Assembly: GCF_030137545.1 (NCBI RefSeq)
Contig: NZ_JARUVL010000005.1
Span: 101,233 to 165,232, forward strand
Direction: 5' to 3'
Origin: Virgibacillus sp. LDC-1
GTDB lineage: Bacteria; Bacillota; Bacilli; Bacillales; Amphibacillaceae
DNA length: 64,000 nt
Every line of letters starts with the position of its first letter. The stretch's first letter is position 1. Below are positions 39,732 to 48,832 of this stretch, in pieces. The notes under the pieces were generated by a model that worked only from the letters and a program-made list of their open reading frames with translations, had not been told where the DNA came from and did not search any database. The position numbers and the translations under genes were made by a program.

Positions 39732-41024
39732 GTGACGATTAAAATTGCTGTTTTTGGAAGAAAGGAAATTATAGAACGGGTAGAAGATTGTGTAAAGGAA
39801 CAACAGGATATTGAAATTATTCCATTTATTTATACAAAAGAAATCGATGTGAATCTATTAATTGACCAAGCTTTTATGTGTGATATCTATTTATTTACTA
39901 CCCCTTTATCTTACTTGCATGCAAAAGAAAAAATCCAAAAGAAACGGTTACCTGCTGTTCAAATTACATTTGATGAATACATGGTTCTCACTTCATTCTA
40001 TCGTGTAAGAAATTATGAGAAGCAAGAACTAAAACGAATATCAATTGACATTCATAATGGTACACATGTTACCGAAGTACTCTCCGAGTTAGAAATGCTA
40101 GATCGTGCATTTTATACGTATAGTTATAACGACATGTCGCAAGTAAATATAGACCAAATTGTATCGCACCATGTACAACTTTGGGAGGCAGGAAAGATAG
40201 ACTATGCCCTTACTTCTATTATTGAAGTTGATAAGCAATTAAAACAACGAGCCATTCCAAGTAGCTGTATGATCATACCAAAAACGAATATACTCCATGC
40301 AATGGAGCAAGCTAAATCGTTGGTTACTTTTAACAAAAGCCAAAGTGCACAAATTGTGGCAGGGTATGCACGAATTAAACATTTACAAGAAATAGAAAAA
40401 ATAAAAGGCATACATAAAGTGAGAGAACTTCAATCCAAACTTTCTAGTATTCTTGTCAGATTCACCGAAAAAACATATGCAACATTATTAACGAATAATG
40501 AAAATCAGTTCGTATTATTTGGTACACGTGGGATTTTAGATCATATAACAAACCATTATCGTGATTTTCCACTTCTACAAGAGATCGAAACGAGGATAAA
40601 GGTACCAGTAGAAATCGGCTTTGGTCTTGGCCTTACTGCCAAACAAGCAGAGGACCACGCACAACAAGCATTAGATATAAGCGGAGAGTCAGAAGGAAGT
40701 AGCTGTTATATCGTAAATGATCGTCAGGATATTATTGGACCACTCGGTGTAAAAAAGCATTTCGATACATCGAGACTTTATCAAGCGCTCATTCATAAAG
40801 CGCGGTTAAATAATGAGCTTTCCTACAATTTTATCGACTTCGTGACTTTACGAAACAATGAGCCTTTTTCTTCACATGATGTTGCCACGTATTATCGTGT
40901 CACAAAACGAAGTGCTGAAAGAACGATAAACAAGCTATTAATTGGGGATGTAATAAAAGTTGTCGGCGAAGAAAAGCCATATGTAAAAGGACGCCCACGA
41001 AAGCTATTTCAAATTAATATGTAA
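39732..41024 (+). CDS. Putative transcriptional regulator: receiver-like, GGDEF-like and winged-helix parts
   Basis: About 430 residues from GTG 39732, chosen because AGGGGGTGG precedes it. No family name is recognised with certainty. The first ~100 residues (IKIAVFGRKEIIERV start) look like an alpha/beta sensor domain of PrpR-N or receiver type. The middle (about 210-345) resembles a degenerate GGDEF or GTP-cyclohydrolase-III fold (SILVRFTEKTYATLLTNNENQFVLFG; EIGFGLGLTAKQAEDHAQQAL) but lacks a GGDEF motif. The C-terminus (about 360-430) looks like a winged helix (SSHDVATYYRVTKRSAERTINKLL) ending in a basic GRPRK tail. Cytosolic; monocistronic, with a terminator immediately after. Its target is unknown. 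Confidence 0.55.
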   Translation: MTIKIAVFGRKEIIERVEDCVKEQQDIEIIPFIYTKEIDVNLLIDQAFMCDIYLFTTPLSYLHAKEKIQKKRLPAVQITFDEYMVLTSFYRVRNYEKQELKRISIDIHNGTHVTEVLSELEMLDRAFYTYSYNDMSQVNIDQIVSHHVQLWEAGKIDYALTSIIEVDKQLKQRAIPSSCMIIPKTNILHAMEQAKSLVTFNKSQSAQIVAGYARIKHLQEIEKIKGIHKVRELQSKLSSILVRFTEKTYATLLTNNENQFVLFGTRGILDHITNHYRDFPLLQEIETRIKVPVEIGFGLGLTAKQAEDHAQQALDISGESEGSSCYIVNDRQDIIGPLGVKKHFDTSRLYQALIHKARLNNELSYNFIDFVTLRNNEPFSSHDVATYYRVTKRSAERTINKLLIGDVIKVVGEEKPYVKGRPRKLFQINM

Positions 41025-41028
41025 AAGC

Positions 41029-41076
41029 AGAGGAGCATCATGAACCTTAAACAAGGCCATTGATGCTCCTCTTTAA
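41029..41076 (+). terminator. Terminator between regulator and TsoY-like gene
   Basis: AGAGGAGCATCA pairs perfectly with TGATGCTCCTCT (12 bp) with an inner CCTT/AAGG pair, followed by TTTAAAA. Convergent genes flank it. Confidence 0.8.
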
Positions 41077-41106
41077 AAGGTTCTGACCTTAACCACCAGA
41101 GCGCAC

Positions 41107-42333
41107 CTATTCATTTCTCAAGATTGATTGTCCTTTAGCCACAAGCACCTTGCTTGAAACGGAAAAATGCTTTTTGTTTATTTTAAACATAATCGATAGG
41201 GTCTTAAGCTGAACAAAGACATATGGAACGAGCATAATAAAGTAAATTGGTGAAAACTTCGTGACTATTCCATTTTGCACAAATCCCCAATGGATGAAAA
41301 ACATACCGAGCACCATAAATGCCACTCCTGGGCAAATCAATCCATATGTGCCTGCGTTTTTTCCTTCTCCATGGATCATATCCTCAAAATAGCCAATCTT
41401 TTTCAAAACAGCATAGCCGATAATTCCAAATACAAGCTGAATCGAAACAAAGACAGCTAACACGATAAAGAGCGGAAGTGGAGAAGGGTTTGCTTCTTGA
41501 AGCAGATTATGATTCACGCCCATGAACAAGCGCACAAATGTAATACCTAGAATCGTCATAATCGGAATAGCCATCCAAATACTTGGACTGCCGATTTTAT
41601 CAATTCCATGCTCAAACATTGCAGCCGTTCCTAAGATTAAATGGGCGACAAACAATACAATTGCTAATGTAGCGAAAAAGATAGAGAATACTATTCCTAT
41701 CGTTGACACCCATAACGTGCTACTCATCGCACCAGGTGCCGCAAAGCCAACCGCAATCATAACAAAAGCAAAGACTGCTAGAAGCTGACTAAGGCTATTG
41801 TTTTTTACTGGGTCAAACCCTTCCTTCATCAAGAAGCGCGTCATATATCCTTTAAAAATGATTAATGCATAAATTCCTACTGCTGAAAATCCAAGCAATG
41901 CAAATGGAAACATGTATTCCACCACATTCCATAGATTTGGTATAAACAATCCTGCAAAAATAAGTAACACATTTATTGTCATCGCCAATGTAAGCGGAAT
42001 AGCCATGAGTGATACTGCGGCATTTGAGTTCTTCAGCTTCTCAAATGCTTCGGTTTGTTTAAATGCGCGATATTCTTTTATATTCCATAGTAATAGTTGA
42101 ACATGCTTGTATCCCATAAAAATAATTGCCATTATTGCAATGACAATCAATAGTGATACTGCCATATTCTCTTTTCCAATCAGCGGAAATACGTGTTCAA
42201 AATTGGCCATCGGTCTTCCTGGATGCTGCACCATGAACATAAAATACATATAAAATGATACTGCTAATCCACCACTTCCTAATGAGGCTAAAAAGTAGAG
42301 CGGATTATAATTGCTTCCTAAATTCTTTCTCAT
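41107..42333 (-). CDS. Polytopic membrane protein, TsoY-like / distant TDT-type
   Basis: 408 residues with about ten membrane segments. The start YNPLYFLASLGSGGLAVSFYMYFMFM and the HPGRPMANF region resemble the TsoY family as I remember it, a group linked to sulfur or selenium handling that looks distantly like tellurite/dicarboxylate (TDT) transporters; the exact role is unknown. No Cys-rich site is seen. Upstream is a CsoR/CstR-type palindrome over the promoter, hinting at control by copper or by persulfide. Strong ribosome site (AAGGAGG). Family assignment is tentative. Confidence 0.5.
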   Translation of the reverse strand: MRKNLGSNYNPLYFLASLGSGGLAVSFYMYFMFMVQHPGRPMANFEHVFPLIGKENMAVSLLIVIAIMAIIFMGYKHVQLLLWNIKEYRAFKQTEAFEKLKNSNAAVSLMAIPLTLAMTINVLLIFAGLFIPNLWNVVEYMFPFALLGFSAVGIYALIIFKGYMTRFLMKEGFDPVKNNSLSQLLAVFAFVMIAVGFAAPGAMSSTLWVSTIGIVFSIFFATLAIVLFVAHLILGTAAMFEHGIDKIGSPSIWMAIPIMTILGITFVRLFMGVNHNLLQEANPSPLPLFIVLAVFVSIQLVFGIIGYAVLKKIGYFEDMIHGEGKNAGTYGLICPGVAFMVLGMFFIHWGFVQNGIVTKFSPIYFIMLVPYVFVQLKTLSIMFKINKKHFSVSSKVLVAKGQSILRNE

Positions 42334-42356
42334 CTTCTATTGTTTCCTCCTTTTTT

Positions 42357-42374
42357 TATACCCACATGGGTATA
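42357..42374. promoter_or_regulatory. CsoR/CstR-type operator upstream of the TsoY-like gene
   Basis: TATACCCACATGGGTATA: perfect 8-bp arms TATACCCA/TGGGTATA around CA. Such ATACCC...GGGTAT dyads are typical of CsoR-family (copper or persulfide sensing) repressors. It covers the expected transcription start just after the -10 box. Confidence 0.55.
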
Positions 42375-42375
42375 T

Positions 42376-42404
42376 ATTATAAATGGCAAAAGAGAAATAA
42401 ACAA
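42376..42404 (-). promoter_or_regulatory. Predicted promoter of the TsoY-like gene
   Basis: TTGTTT (-35), 17-base spacer, TATAAT (-10) on the minus strand, directly followed by the palindromic operator. Confidence 0.5.
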
Positions 42405-42420
42405 TCCTTTCAAGTGTTTT

Positions 42421-42436
42421 TAGGGGGATTCCCCTA
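42421..42436. promoter_or_regulatory. Second GC-rich palindrome upstream of the TsoY-like gene
   Basis: TAGGGGGATTCCCCTA: arms TAGGGG/CCCCTA around four bases, upstream of the -35 box. Possibly a second binding site of the same repressor family. Confidence 0.35.
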
Positions 42437-42451
42437 TACATAGCTCATTCA

Positions 42452-42502
42452 ATCAAAAAGCACCTCCGAAGGATGGCGAGCGCCAACCTCAGAGGTACTT
42501 CA
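42452..42502 (-). terminator. Terminator of the SNF2 helicase gene
   Basis: AAGTACCTC pairs with GAGGTGCTT (one mismatch), with an inner GGTTGGCG/CGCCATCC stem, followed on the minus strand by TTTT, 15 bases after the stop. Confidence 0.7.
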
Positions 42503-42515
42503 AAATGACTTTTCG

Positions 42516-45500
42516 TTAAATATTTAACAGCTCGCGAATATCTGCTTCACTTAAGCTGGAAAGCATTGTTTCTCCTGGTTGAATTACTTTATCAATTAAT
42601 TCACGTTTCTTCTGCTGCAAATCATAAATTTTTTCTTCAATCGTTCCTTCCGTAATTAAACGAATTACTTGCACAACATTTTTTTGGCCAAATCGGTGTG
42701 CCCGTCCAGTTGCCTGATCTTCGACTGCTGGATTCCACCAAAGATCATAGAGAATAACCGTGTCAGCACCTGTCAAATTTAATCCTGTTCCACCTGCTTT
42801 TAGTGAAATAAGAAATACATCGTTTTCCCCATTATTAAAACGCTCACTCATTTCAACTCTTTCTTGTGCAGCTGTTTGTCCGTGGATATAAAAATACCCA
42901 ATACCTGCTTCTGTTAACTTTTCGATAATTATTTCATGCATGCTCGTAAACTGAGAAAAAATCAGCATTCTTTTTCCATTTTCGATTGCATTTTGAACCG
43001 TCTCCATCAGTTGAGCCAGCTTACCAGAAGGACCGTCGTAATTTTCAATGAATAGAGCTGGATGACAGCAGATTTGGCGTAATCGAGTAAGTCCTGCTAA
43101 AATTCTCATCCTGTTCTTCTGAAAACTGTTCGTTTGCATCGATTGAGCCGCCTCTTGTTGTAGCTGACGCAAATACCCAACATACAGATTTTTTTGCTCA
43201 TCGGTTAATTCAGATACATGTACAGATTCAATTTTATCAGGAAGCTCTTTTAATACATCCTTTTTTAAGCGACGTAATATAAATGGCTTTGTTAATGACG
43301 CGATTTTTTCATGCTCTAATTGACGAAACTGCTTCTGATTAGGCATTAGACCTGGTAACACTACTTGAAAAATTGCCCACAGCTCATCAATTGAATTTTC
43401 TATTGGAGTCCCGCTTAAAGCAAAACGACGACTTGCTTTCATTTTGCGGATCGCTTGAGACGTTTTCGTTGCATAGTTTTTAATAAATTGCGCTTCGTCT
43501 AAAATAAGTGTCTGGAATTGCTGCTCCATATAAATTTCAATATCTTGCCGAAGTGTCGCATAAGATGTAATCCATACATCGACTGCTTGGGATTGCTTGA
43601 TTCGTGCATGGCGTTCAACTGGATTTCCCGTCATAATTGCTACAGATAAAGACGGTGAGAATTTCTCTATTTCATTTTTCCAATTATAAACGACCGAAGA
43701 TGGCGCGACAATGATATGTGGATAGTCACTTGGCTCGGAAACAATATAGGCTATACTTTGCAATGTTTTTCCTAGCCCCATATCATCCGCTAAAATCCCC
43801 CCTAATTGATAGGAGCTTAACGACTTGAACCATTGATATCCTGTTACTTGATAATTTCGCAAGGTAGCATGTAGCTTTTCCGGCAATGGATAGACCTGTT
43901 CCTCCGGTGATTTTAACCGATGCAAGAGCGCACGAAATGTTGGATCATAATTTTTCTTTGTATCAAGCAGTTCATCAACTTGCATACCTCGATAAACCGG
44001 CATTTGAATATTCCCATTCTGAACATCATCTTTATTAATATTCAAGTCCGCAAAAAATTGCTTGATTGAAGAAAAATCTTCTCCCTCTAGCGATATGATT
44101 GCACCATCCTGCATTCGATAATAGCGTTTTTTTTCAATCACTGCATCTAAAATACGGGAGACCTCATCATCATTAACGCCTTCAATATCAAATCCAACCT
44201 CCAGTAAATTATTTGCAGATTCCACACGAACACTAGTGCTTGGAGTAGGTTCTGTTTCAAGAAACATACTTCGGAGCTCGGATGTAAGAAATAATTCAAC
44301 CTGCTCATCAAGCATCGGTAAATAACGATAAAGAAATTCATATAGTTGCTCATCATCAGGAGCTATATACAGTTCTTTGCCGTTGTAATGGAAATTAGCA
44401 TGCTCAATAAGCTGCATAATCTTTTGTTCTTTTTCAACATCACGAATAATCATGACGTCATTCTGTTTTCTACCATTAAATGGATCAATTTCTTCTGCTC
44501 CGTAATGATACAGTAGCTTTCCAATTATCCAATCATTCTTTACTTCTAAATATAGCTTTGCTTTTAAAGGGACTTGAATGATGTCAGCTGCTACATTATC
44601 GGCAATATCTACTTCACTTACTTTTTTTAATGACGGAACAACCTCGGAAATAAACATATCTGCTTGCTCGTTAGCAATTGGAAGTGTATCTCCCAACAGA
44701 CTAAATTTCATGATTTGCTCAATAATAGGAACCTGATCTTTGCTTGGAAAATAGAAGGTTCCTTTATCATAAAGCATTTGATAAGAATCAAAATACGTTA
44801 CACCTTCCATATGATGCAAATTCAACGTAAGATCTTTTTGTTCGTTTTTAGATAAGGAAAAACGAAAAGGAAGCTGATCCTTGACAATTTGCAGTGGCTG
44901 CTCATTTTCACTCTCTTTATTATCAACAATAAAATCTCTTTGGACTAATTGTTCCAAGAGCTCTTCAGCTACGAGCGGTGGAATTACAATTGAGCGCTTC
45001 TCGCTTCCTTTATTAAGATAATGATAATAAGCCGGCTCCCGATATATTTCCTCGTTGCGAACGATAGAAAATAACCTTTCTAGGATTTGCATATCTTGTT
45101 GTAAAATATAGTGATGCTCTGGTGAATAAATGAAATTTTTCGTAAAAAAATGCCCTCTCCCTAAGTGTACATCATGTAAAAATTCAACAATACCCTTTAC
45201 AACATAGGAACGATTTTCACCTGCTTTCAGCTCTAAAATCAGGTTTTTTTCATAGCCCCATTTACCAATATATTCGATATGGAGCTCTTTTTTGTCAGGA
45301 AAAAAATCGTTTGCTCGCTCCTGTTGTTTGATCATTCCTAATGATTGCATAAACTGTTCGGCTAATTTATAGTTTGGACGTGCTTCGTGGGAAGGGTTGT
45401 TGCGTTCTTTTTGAACAACGCTGAGGAGCACCGCTACGATGTGCTTACATGTTTGAAACGTATCGAAAGCTGGACAATCACAATACGTATCAACCGCTCC

Positions 45501-45689
45501 TTTTTCCATATGCTGTAAATCAATTTCTACAAAATATGGTTCCGTTCCATCAACAGTTGCTGTCCACACCTGATGATTTATATCAAAAAGCAAGTCATTC
45601 ACTCGATCTTGTTTAAAGTATTGTAATCCTCGTTTATATACAGAAGCTGGAAACAATCGTTCTAAATTAATATCGCTCAGTTTCTTCAA
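42516..45689 (-). CDS. SNF2-family helicase with SWIM zinc finger
   Basis: 1057 residues. The N-terminus has a SWIM zinc finger (Cys70, Cys72, Cys81, His83: CDCP...CKHIV), followed by a long middle region and a C-terminal SNF2 motor: helicase motif I DDMGLGKTLQS (about 635), motif II DEAQ, motif III LSGTPIEN, then lobe 2 with IFSQFTSM, LISLKAGGTGLNLT and QATGRAHRFGQ (motif VI). All motor motifs are intact. This is the layout of Bacillus YwqA-type proteins, DNA-dependent ATPases that move on duplex DNA, probably in repair or nucleoid remodelling; the exact role is unproven. Monocistronic. Confidence 0.9.
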   Translation of the reverse strand: MKKLSDINLERLFPASVYKRGLQYFKQDRVNDLLFDINHQVWTATVDGTEPYFVEIDLQHMEKGAVDTYCDCPAFDTFQTCKHIVAVLLSVVQKERNNPSHEARPNYKLAEQFMQSLGMIKQQERANDFFPDKKELHIEYIGKWGYEKNLILELKAGENRSYVVKGIVEFLHDVHLGRGHFFTKNFIYSPEHHYILQQDMQILERLFSIVRNEEIYREPAYYHYLNKGSEKRSIVIPPLVAEELLEQLVQRDFIVDNKESENEQPLQIVKDQLPFRFSLSKNEQKDLTLNLHHMEGVTYFDSYQMLYDKGTFYFPSKDQVPIIEQIMKFSLLGDTLPIANEQADMFISEVVPSLKKVSEVDIADNVAADIIQVPLKAKLYLEVKNDWIIGKLLYHYGAEEIDPFNGRKQNDVMIIRDVEKEQKIMQLIEHANFHYNGKELYIAPDDEQLYEFLYRYLPMLDEQVELFLTSELRSMFLETEPTPSTSVRVESANNLLEVGFDIEGVNDDEVSRILDAVIEKKRYYRMQDGAIISLEGEDFSSIKQFFADLNINKDDVQNGNIQMPVYRGMQVDELLDTKKNYDPTFRALLHRLKSPEEQVYPLPEKLHATLRNYQVTGYQWFKSLSSYQLGGILADDMGLGKTLQSIAYIVSEPSDYPHIIVAPSSVVYNWKNEIEKFSPSLSVAIMTGNPVERHARIKQSQAVDVWITSYATLRQDIEIYMEQQFQTLILDEAQFIKNYATKTSQAIRKMKASRRFALSGTPIENSIDELWAIFQVVLPGLMPNQKQFRQLEHEKIASLTKPFILRRLKKDVLKELPDKIESVHVSELTDEQKNLYVGYLRQLQQEAAQSMQTNSFQKNRMRILAGLTRLRQICCHPALFIENYDGPSGKLAQLMETVQNAIENGKRMLIFSQFTSMHEIIIEKLTEAGIGYFYIHGQTAAQERVEMSERFNNGENDVFLISLKAGGTGLNLTGADTVILYDLWWNPAVEDQATGRAHRFGQKNVVQVIRLITEGTIEEKIYDLQQKKRELIDKVIQPGETMLSSLSEADIRELLNI

Positions 45690-45796
45690 AATCTAGCAAC
45701 CTACCTTTTATCACTTTTCTTCTATTGTATACAAGAATGATACGTTTTAAAACCATAGCAAAAATTTACCTTTTTTCATGACTTTCTCATACGCAA

Positions 45797-45829
45797 ATAA
45801 ATCCAAGCCGTAAAGCAGCTTGGATTTAT
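45797..45829 (-). terminator. Terminator of the YwoG-like MFS gene
   Basis: AAATCCAAGC pairs with GCTTGGATTT (10 bp) around a nine-base loop, about 45 bases after the MFS stop; TTTATTTG follows on the minus strand. Confidence 0.7.
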
Positions 45830-45872
45830 AGTTACGTTCCTTACGAGGTAATGACTTCAAAGATGCTATTTA

Positions 45873-47060
45873 TTAACTTGCTTTTCTTTTTGTTTGAAGG
45901 AGTAAGTAAATGTATAGGAGCATGGAAATCAGAACAGAAACAGCCGATGTAATGTATATGATTCCATAATCAAATACAAATGCTAACTGCCCAAACACAA
46001 TAGCACCTAAGCCGACACCTAGATCAAATGAGGAAAAGAATGTTGCATTCGCCATTCCCTTTCGATTGCTTGGCGCTTTATCAACTGCCCATGCTTGTAA
46101 GGCAGGCTGCACACTACCAAACCCCAATCCATAAAAGGCCGCTCCAAGTAAAAGAATAAACGTATTTGGCAGCCATGCTAAAAGAAGCATCGCAATAAAA
46201 ATCATCAGGGCCCCTGGAAGAAACACGTACAGATGCCCTTTCATATCATAAATTCTCCCTGCAAACGTTCTAGATAGTAATAAGAATAAGGCATATACGA
46301 GGAAGTAGGACTCGATACCAGTAATTTGCTTTTCAGCAGCATATAAAGGAAGAAAGGATGCAATCCCTCCAAAAGTAACCGTAATAAAGAATAACAAAAT
46401 AGCAGGCTGTAATGCCGTTTTCTCAAAAATATCAAATTTCACGGTAACCGATTTATGTTCGGATTGCTCCACTTTTTTATAACGAATATTGGCTGCTAAT
46501 AGAAATGCTACCAACCCGGATGCCGCACAAATAAGGAAGAAAGCTTTGAACGAAATAACCCCAACAAGATAAAGTCCGAGCGAAGGACCAAATGCTAATG
46601 CAAGGTTCCCGGATAAACCGAAATAACCCATTCCCTCTCCTCGTCGTTTTGGCGGTATCAAATCCGTTGCAATTGTTCCTGTAGCTGTAGTTGACAATCC
46701 CCAGCCAACCCCCTGCACCATCCGCATTACAAATAAAAACCCGATTGTCGTAATAAAGGCATACGAACCGACGGATATAACAAAAATGGATAAGCCAAGC
46801 ATATAGACAAAGCGTCGACCTTTTGTTTCTAATGAATGTCCTGCATATGGCCGGAAAATTAATGCAGAAAAGGTAAATATCCCGACAATTAAACCGATAA
46901 TTTGATCACTTCCACCTAACTCTTTCACGAATATAGGTAGTGTCGGCAATGTCATTTGAAATCCTAAAAAGATAAAAAAATTCGCCACACAAATCATAAT
47001 AAAATCTCGTGTCCAAATTTTTTCGTGTTTTACTGAATTATTTTGTTGCACACTCATCAT
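45873..47060 (-). CDS. MFS transporter, YwoG-like (DHA1, 12 TM)
   Basis: 395 residues with 12 membrane segments. A motif-A variant SLETKGRRFVY lies after TM2, RMVQGVGWGLSTTATGTIATDLIPPKRRGEGMGYFG covers TM4 to TM5 and is typical of the YwoG/YfkF-like group, and GNLALAFGPSLG is the motif-C region in TM5. The start may be either of two adjacent ATGs after GGAAGTGA. Probably a drug or metabolite exporter; no substrate is indicated by the neighbours (SNF2 helicase, SodC). Confidence 0.8.
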   Translation of the reverse strand: MMSVQQNNSVKHEKIWTRDFIMICVANFFIFLGFQMTLPTLPIFVKELGGSDQIIGLIVGIFTFSALIFRPYAGHSLETKGRRFVYMLGLSIFVISVGSYAFITTIGFLFVMRMVQGVGWGLSTTATGTIATDLIPPKRRGEGMGYFGLSGNLALAFGPSLGLYLVGVISFKAFFLICAASGLVAFLLAANIRYKKVEQSEHKSVTVKFDIFEKTALQPAILLFFITVTFGGIASFLPLYAAEKQITGIESYFLVYALFLLLSRTFAGRIYDMKGHLYVFLPGALMIFIAMLLLAWLPNTFILLLGAAFYGLGFGSVQPALQAWAVDKAPSNRKGMANATFFSSFDLGVGLGAIVFGQLAFVFDYGIIYITSAVSVLISMLLYIYLLLQTKRKAS

Positions 47061-47187
47061 TTCACTTCCTTCGATAGTCGAAGTTTATTATACAGGAGTG
47101 TGCAGTGGTTGAAAATAGAAACGATATGCGGGATTGCTCCATCCGAATATACCGGGTAATAATCCTGATTTACTAGGTTCTATAATT

Positions 47188-47218
47188 AAAGGCAAGTGGC
47201 TTACTCACCCTTGCCTTT
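47188..47218 (-). terminator. Terminator overlapping the sodC stop codon
   Basis: AAAGGCAAG pairs with CTTGCCTTT around a 13-base loop containing the stop codon; TTTAATTATAG follows on the minus strand. Confidence 0.6.
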
Positions 47219-47818
47219 AATGACTCCACATGCAACACGTTCACCCGCATCTCCTGCAGGCTGAGATTCATAGTCGTCCGCCCCAGAATGAATGACTAGT
47301 GCTGTTCCACCTTCTTTTAATAGTGAATTTTCTTTTCCTTTTTCAAGGGTTACCATCTTTGCTGTAACCTCTACTTCAACGGTTCCATCCTCTTTCACTT
47401 CTATATTCGGAAGATCGCCTGCATGTGGTCCGCCTTCCACATTAAATCCATGCTTTGCATTTGTTGGATTAAAGTGTCCACCTGCCGTCTTAAAATCTGG
47501 TGGATTACAAATTCCTTTTTCATGGATATGAAAACCATGAACGCCAGGGGTTAACTTTGATGCCTGAAGTGTAATGTTAACGCCTTCTTTTGTTTGTTCT
47601 AACATCGCTTTGCCAATTTCTTCTCCTTCACCATTAATGAGAATCGCCTCTGCTTGCACACCTTCTGAACTAGGCTGTACAGAAGCTTCCATTCCCTGTT
47701 CTGTTTTTTCTTGATCCGTATTTTCTTGCTCATTTTGATCATTATCTGCGTTACCACACGCTGCCAGAATCAAAACCATGCTGAACAATACGACAATACT
47801 CCACAGCTTTATTTTCAT
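47201..47818 (-). CDS. sodC: Cu/Zn superoxide dismutase lipoprotein
   Basis: 205 residues from ATG 47818, set by GAGGAGGG; the frame runs further upstream through a terminator and is not coding there. Lipobox LAAC (Cys21), an acidic Gln/Glu/Asn linker to about 50, then a Cu/Zn SOD domain. All metal ligands are present: His97, His99, His115, His123, His132, Asp135, His177, plus a likely disulfide Cys104-Cys197. B. subtilis YojM, as I recall, lacks one copper ligand, so this copy should be catalytically competent. It converts superoxide to peroxide outside the membrane. Confidence 0.9.
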   Translation of the reverse strand: MKIKLWSIVVLFSMVLILAACGNADNDQNEQENTDQEKTEQGMEASVQPSSEGVQAEAILINGEGEEIGKAMLEQTKEGVNITLQASKLTPGVHGFHIHEKGICNPPDFKTAGGHFNPTNAKHGFNVEGGPHAGDLPNIEVKEDGTVEVEVTAKMVTLEKGKENSLLKEGGTALVIHSGADDYESQPAGDAGERVACGVIKGKGE

Positions 47819-47910
47819 AACATCCCTCCTCGACATGTTATTACAATTATTCACAAAGTAGACGAGGAATAAACATTCCATTTTAATTAGTGGCTGTTCT
47901 TTTAATCCAT

Positions 47911-47948
47911 ATAAAAATGCCTCCAAACATTGTCCCCGTTTGGAGGCT
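47911..47948 (-). terminator. Terminator of the doxX-like gene
   Basis: GCCTCCAAAC pairs with GTTTGGAGGC (10 bp) around a nine-base loop and is followed by ATTTTTAT on the minus strand, about 30 bases after the stop. Confidence 0.85.
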
Positions 47949-47980
47949 GACTTCCGGTATAAGACCGTTTTAGTGATTTG

Positions 47981-48496
47981 TTATGCCGGTATTACATCTT
48001 TCTTCTGCTTCTTATCTGGGTTATAAGCTTTTATAAAAGGAAGCACCCATCTATCTAAACCATATCTACCTGCATTATATCCTGCTACAAGTAAGAATAT
48101 CGTTAAGAGAACCATTTGTGCGTTCGTACTTACTGTACCACTGAACAAGAATGCAAAGTTCATCGTAATTCCCATTAGAGCTGCAAAGTTTGTAAAGATA
48201 CCGAGAATAAGTGCAATTCCTACAAGAACCTCTCCCCAAGCAACTAGAAAACTAAATAATCCTGCGTTTGGAAGTGCGACATGCTCTAAAAATGCTGCCC
48301 ACCAGCCTTGAACCGCTGGATGTTCTCCTCCCGCGCTGGCAATCGCCCCTTGTAAGAATCCACTTGCATCAAAGCCATTTGTAACTTTACCTAATCCAGC
48401 TGTTAACCACGCATACCCGATATAAACACGTATAATTGCTAATACACCAGCGAACACCTTATTGTTACGAATGAAATTTACAATCATCTTCCTCAT
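47981..48496 (-). CDS. DoxX family membrane protein
   Basis: 171 residues with four membrane segments; the DoxX core is seen as LAIIRVYIGYAWLTAGLGKVTNGFD and FLVAWGEVLVGIALILGIFTNFAALMGITMNFAFLFSG. Related proteins include the small subunit of thiosulfate:quinone oxidoreductase (DoxD/DoxA) and quinone-linked membrane proteins. A perfect Rex box in the promoter region points to control by the NADH/NAD+ ratio and so to a role in low-oxygen respiration or redox balance (inference). Confidence 0.85.
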   Translation of the reverse strand: MRKMIVNFIRNNKVFAGVLAIIRVYIGYAWLTAGLGKVTNGFDASGFLQGAIASAGGEHPAVQGWWAAFLEHVALPNAGLFSFLVAWGEVLVGIALILGIFTNFAALMGITMNFAFLFSGTVSTNAQMVLLTIFLLVAGYNAGRYGLDRWVLPFIKAYNPDKKQKKDVIPA

Positions 48497-48589
48497 CTCC
48501 TCTTTGTTATTGTTTTCACATACTTTAAATTAATTTGTATCTTTATTACAATATTATAATAACATCTCGCTGTACAATTCACATTAAGT

Positions 48590-48607
48590 TTGTGAATCAT
48601 TTCACAA
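48590..48607. promoter_or_regulatory. Rex box upstream of the doxX-like gene
   Basis: TTGTGAA-TCAT-TTCACAA is an exact match to the Rex consensus TTGTGAA-N4-TTCACAA. A TATAAT (48553-48558, minus) lies downstream on the doxX side. An extra half-like site ATTGTGAACAAAG occurs near 48640. The same 305-base gap (48497-48802) leads to the ABC exporter in the other direction, about 225 bases away, so doxX is the likelier target. Confidence 0.75.
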
Positions 48608-48832
48608 TACAGAAACAAAGTTGTGTCGGAATTGTGAACAAAGGCTATACACACAACGTAAATAGGGATTAATCATCAAACCATACATGGCTACCTCCAA
48701 TTATAAACGGAATAAAAAAAGAGAAACCTTTTTAATACTTATTCGTATTACATTTTAATGAACTAATAGGAGAGAAAGTTTACACGTGCATTCCTTAGAT
48801 GCATGACAACTAAAGATAGAAAGGACGATTAC

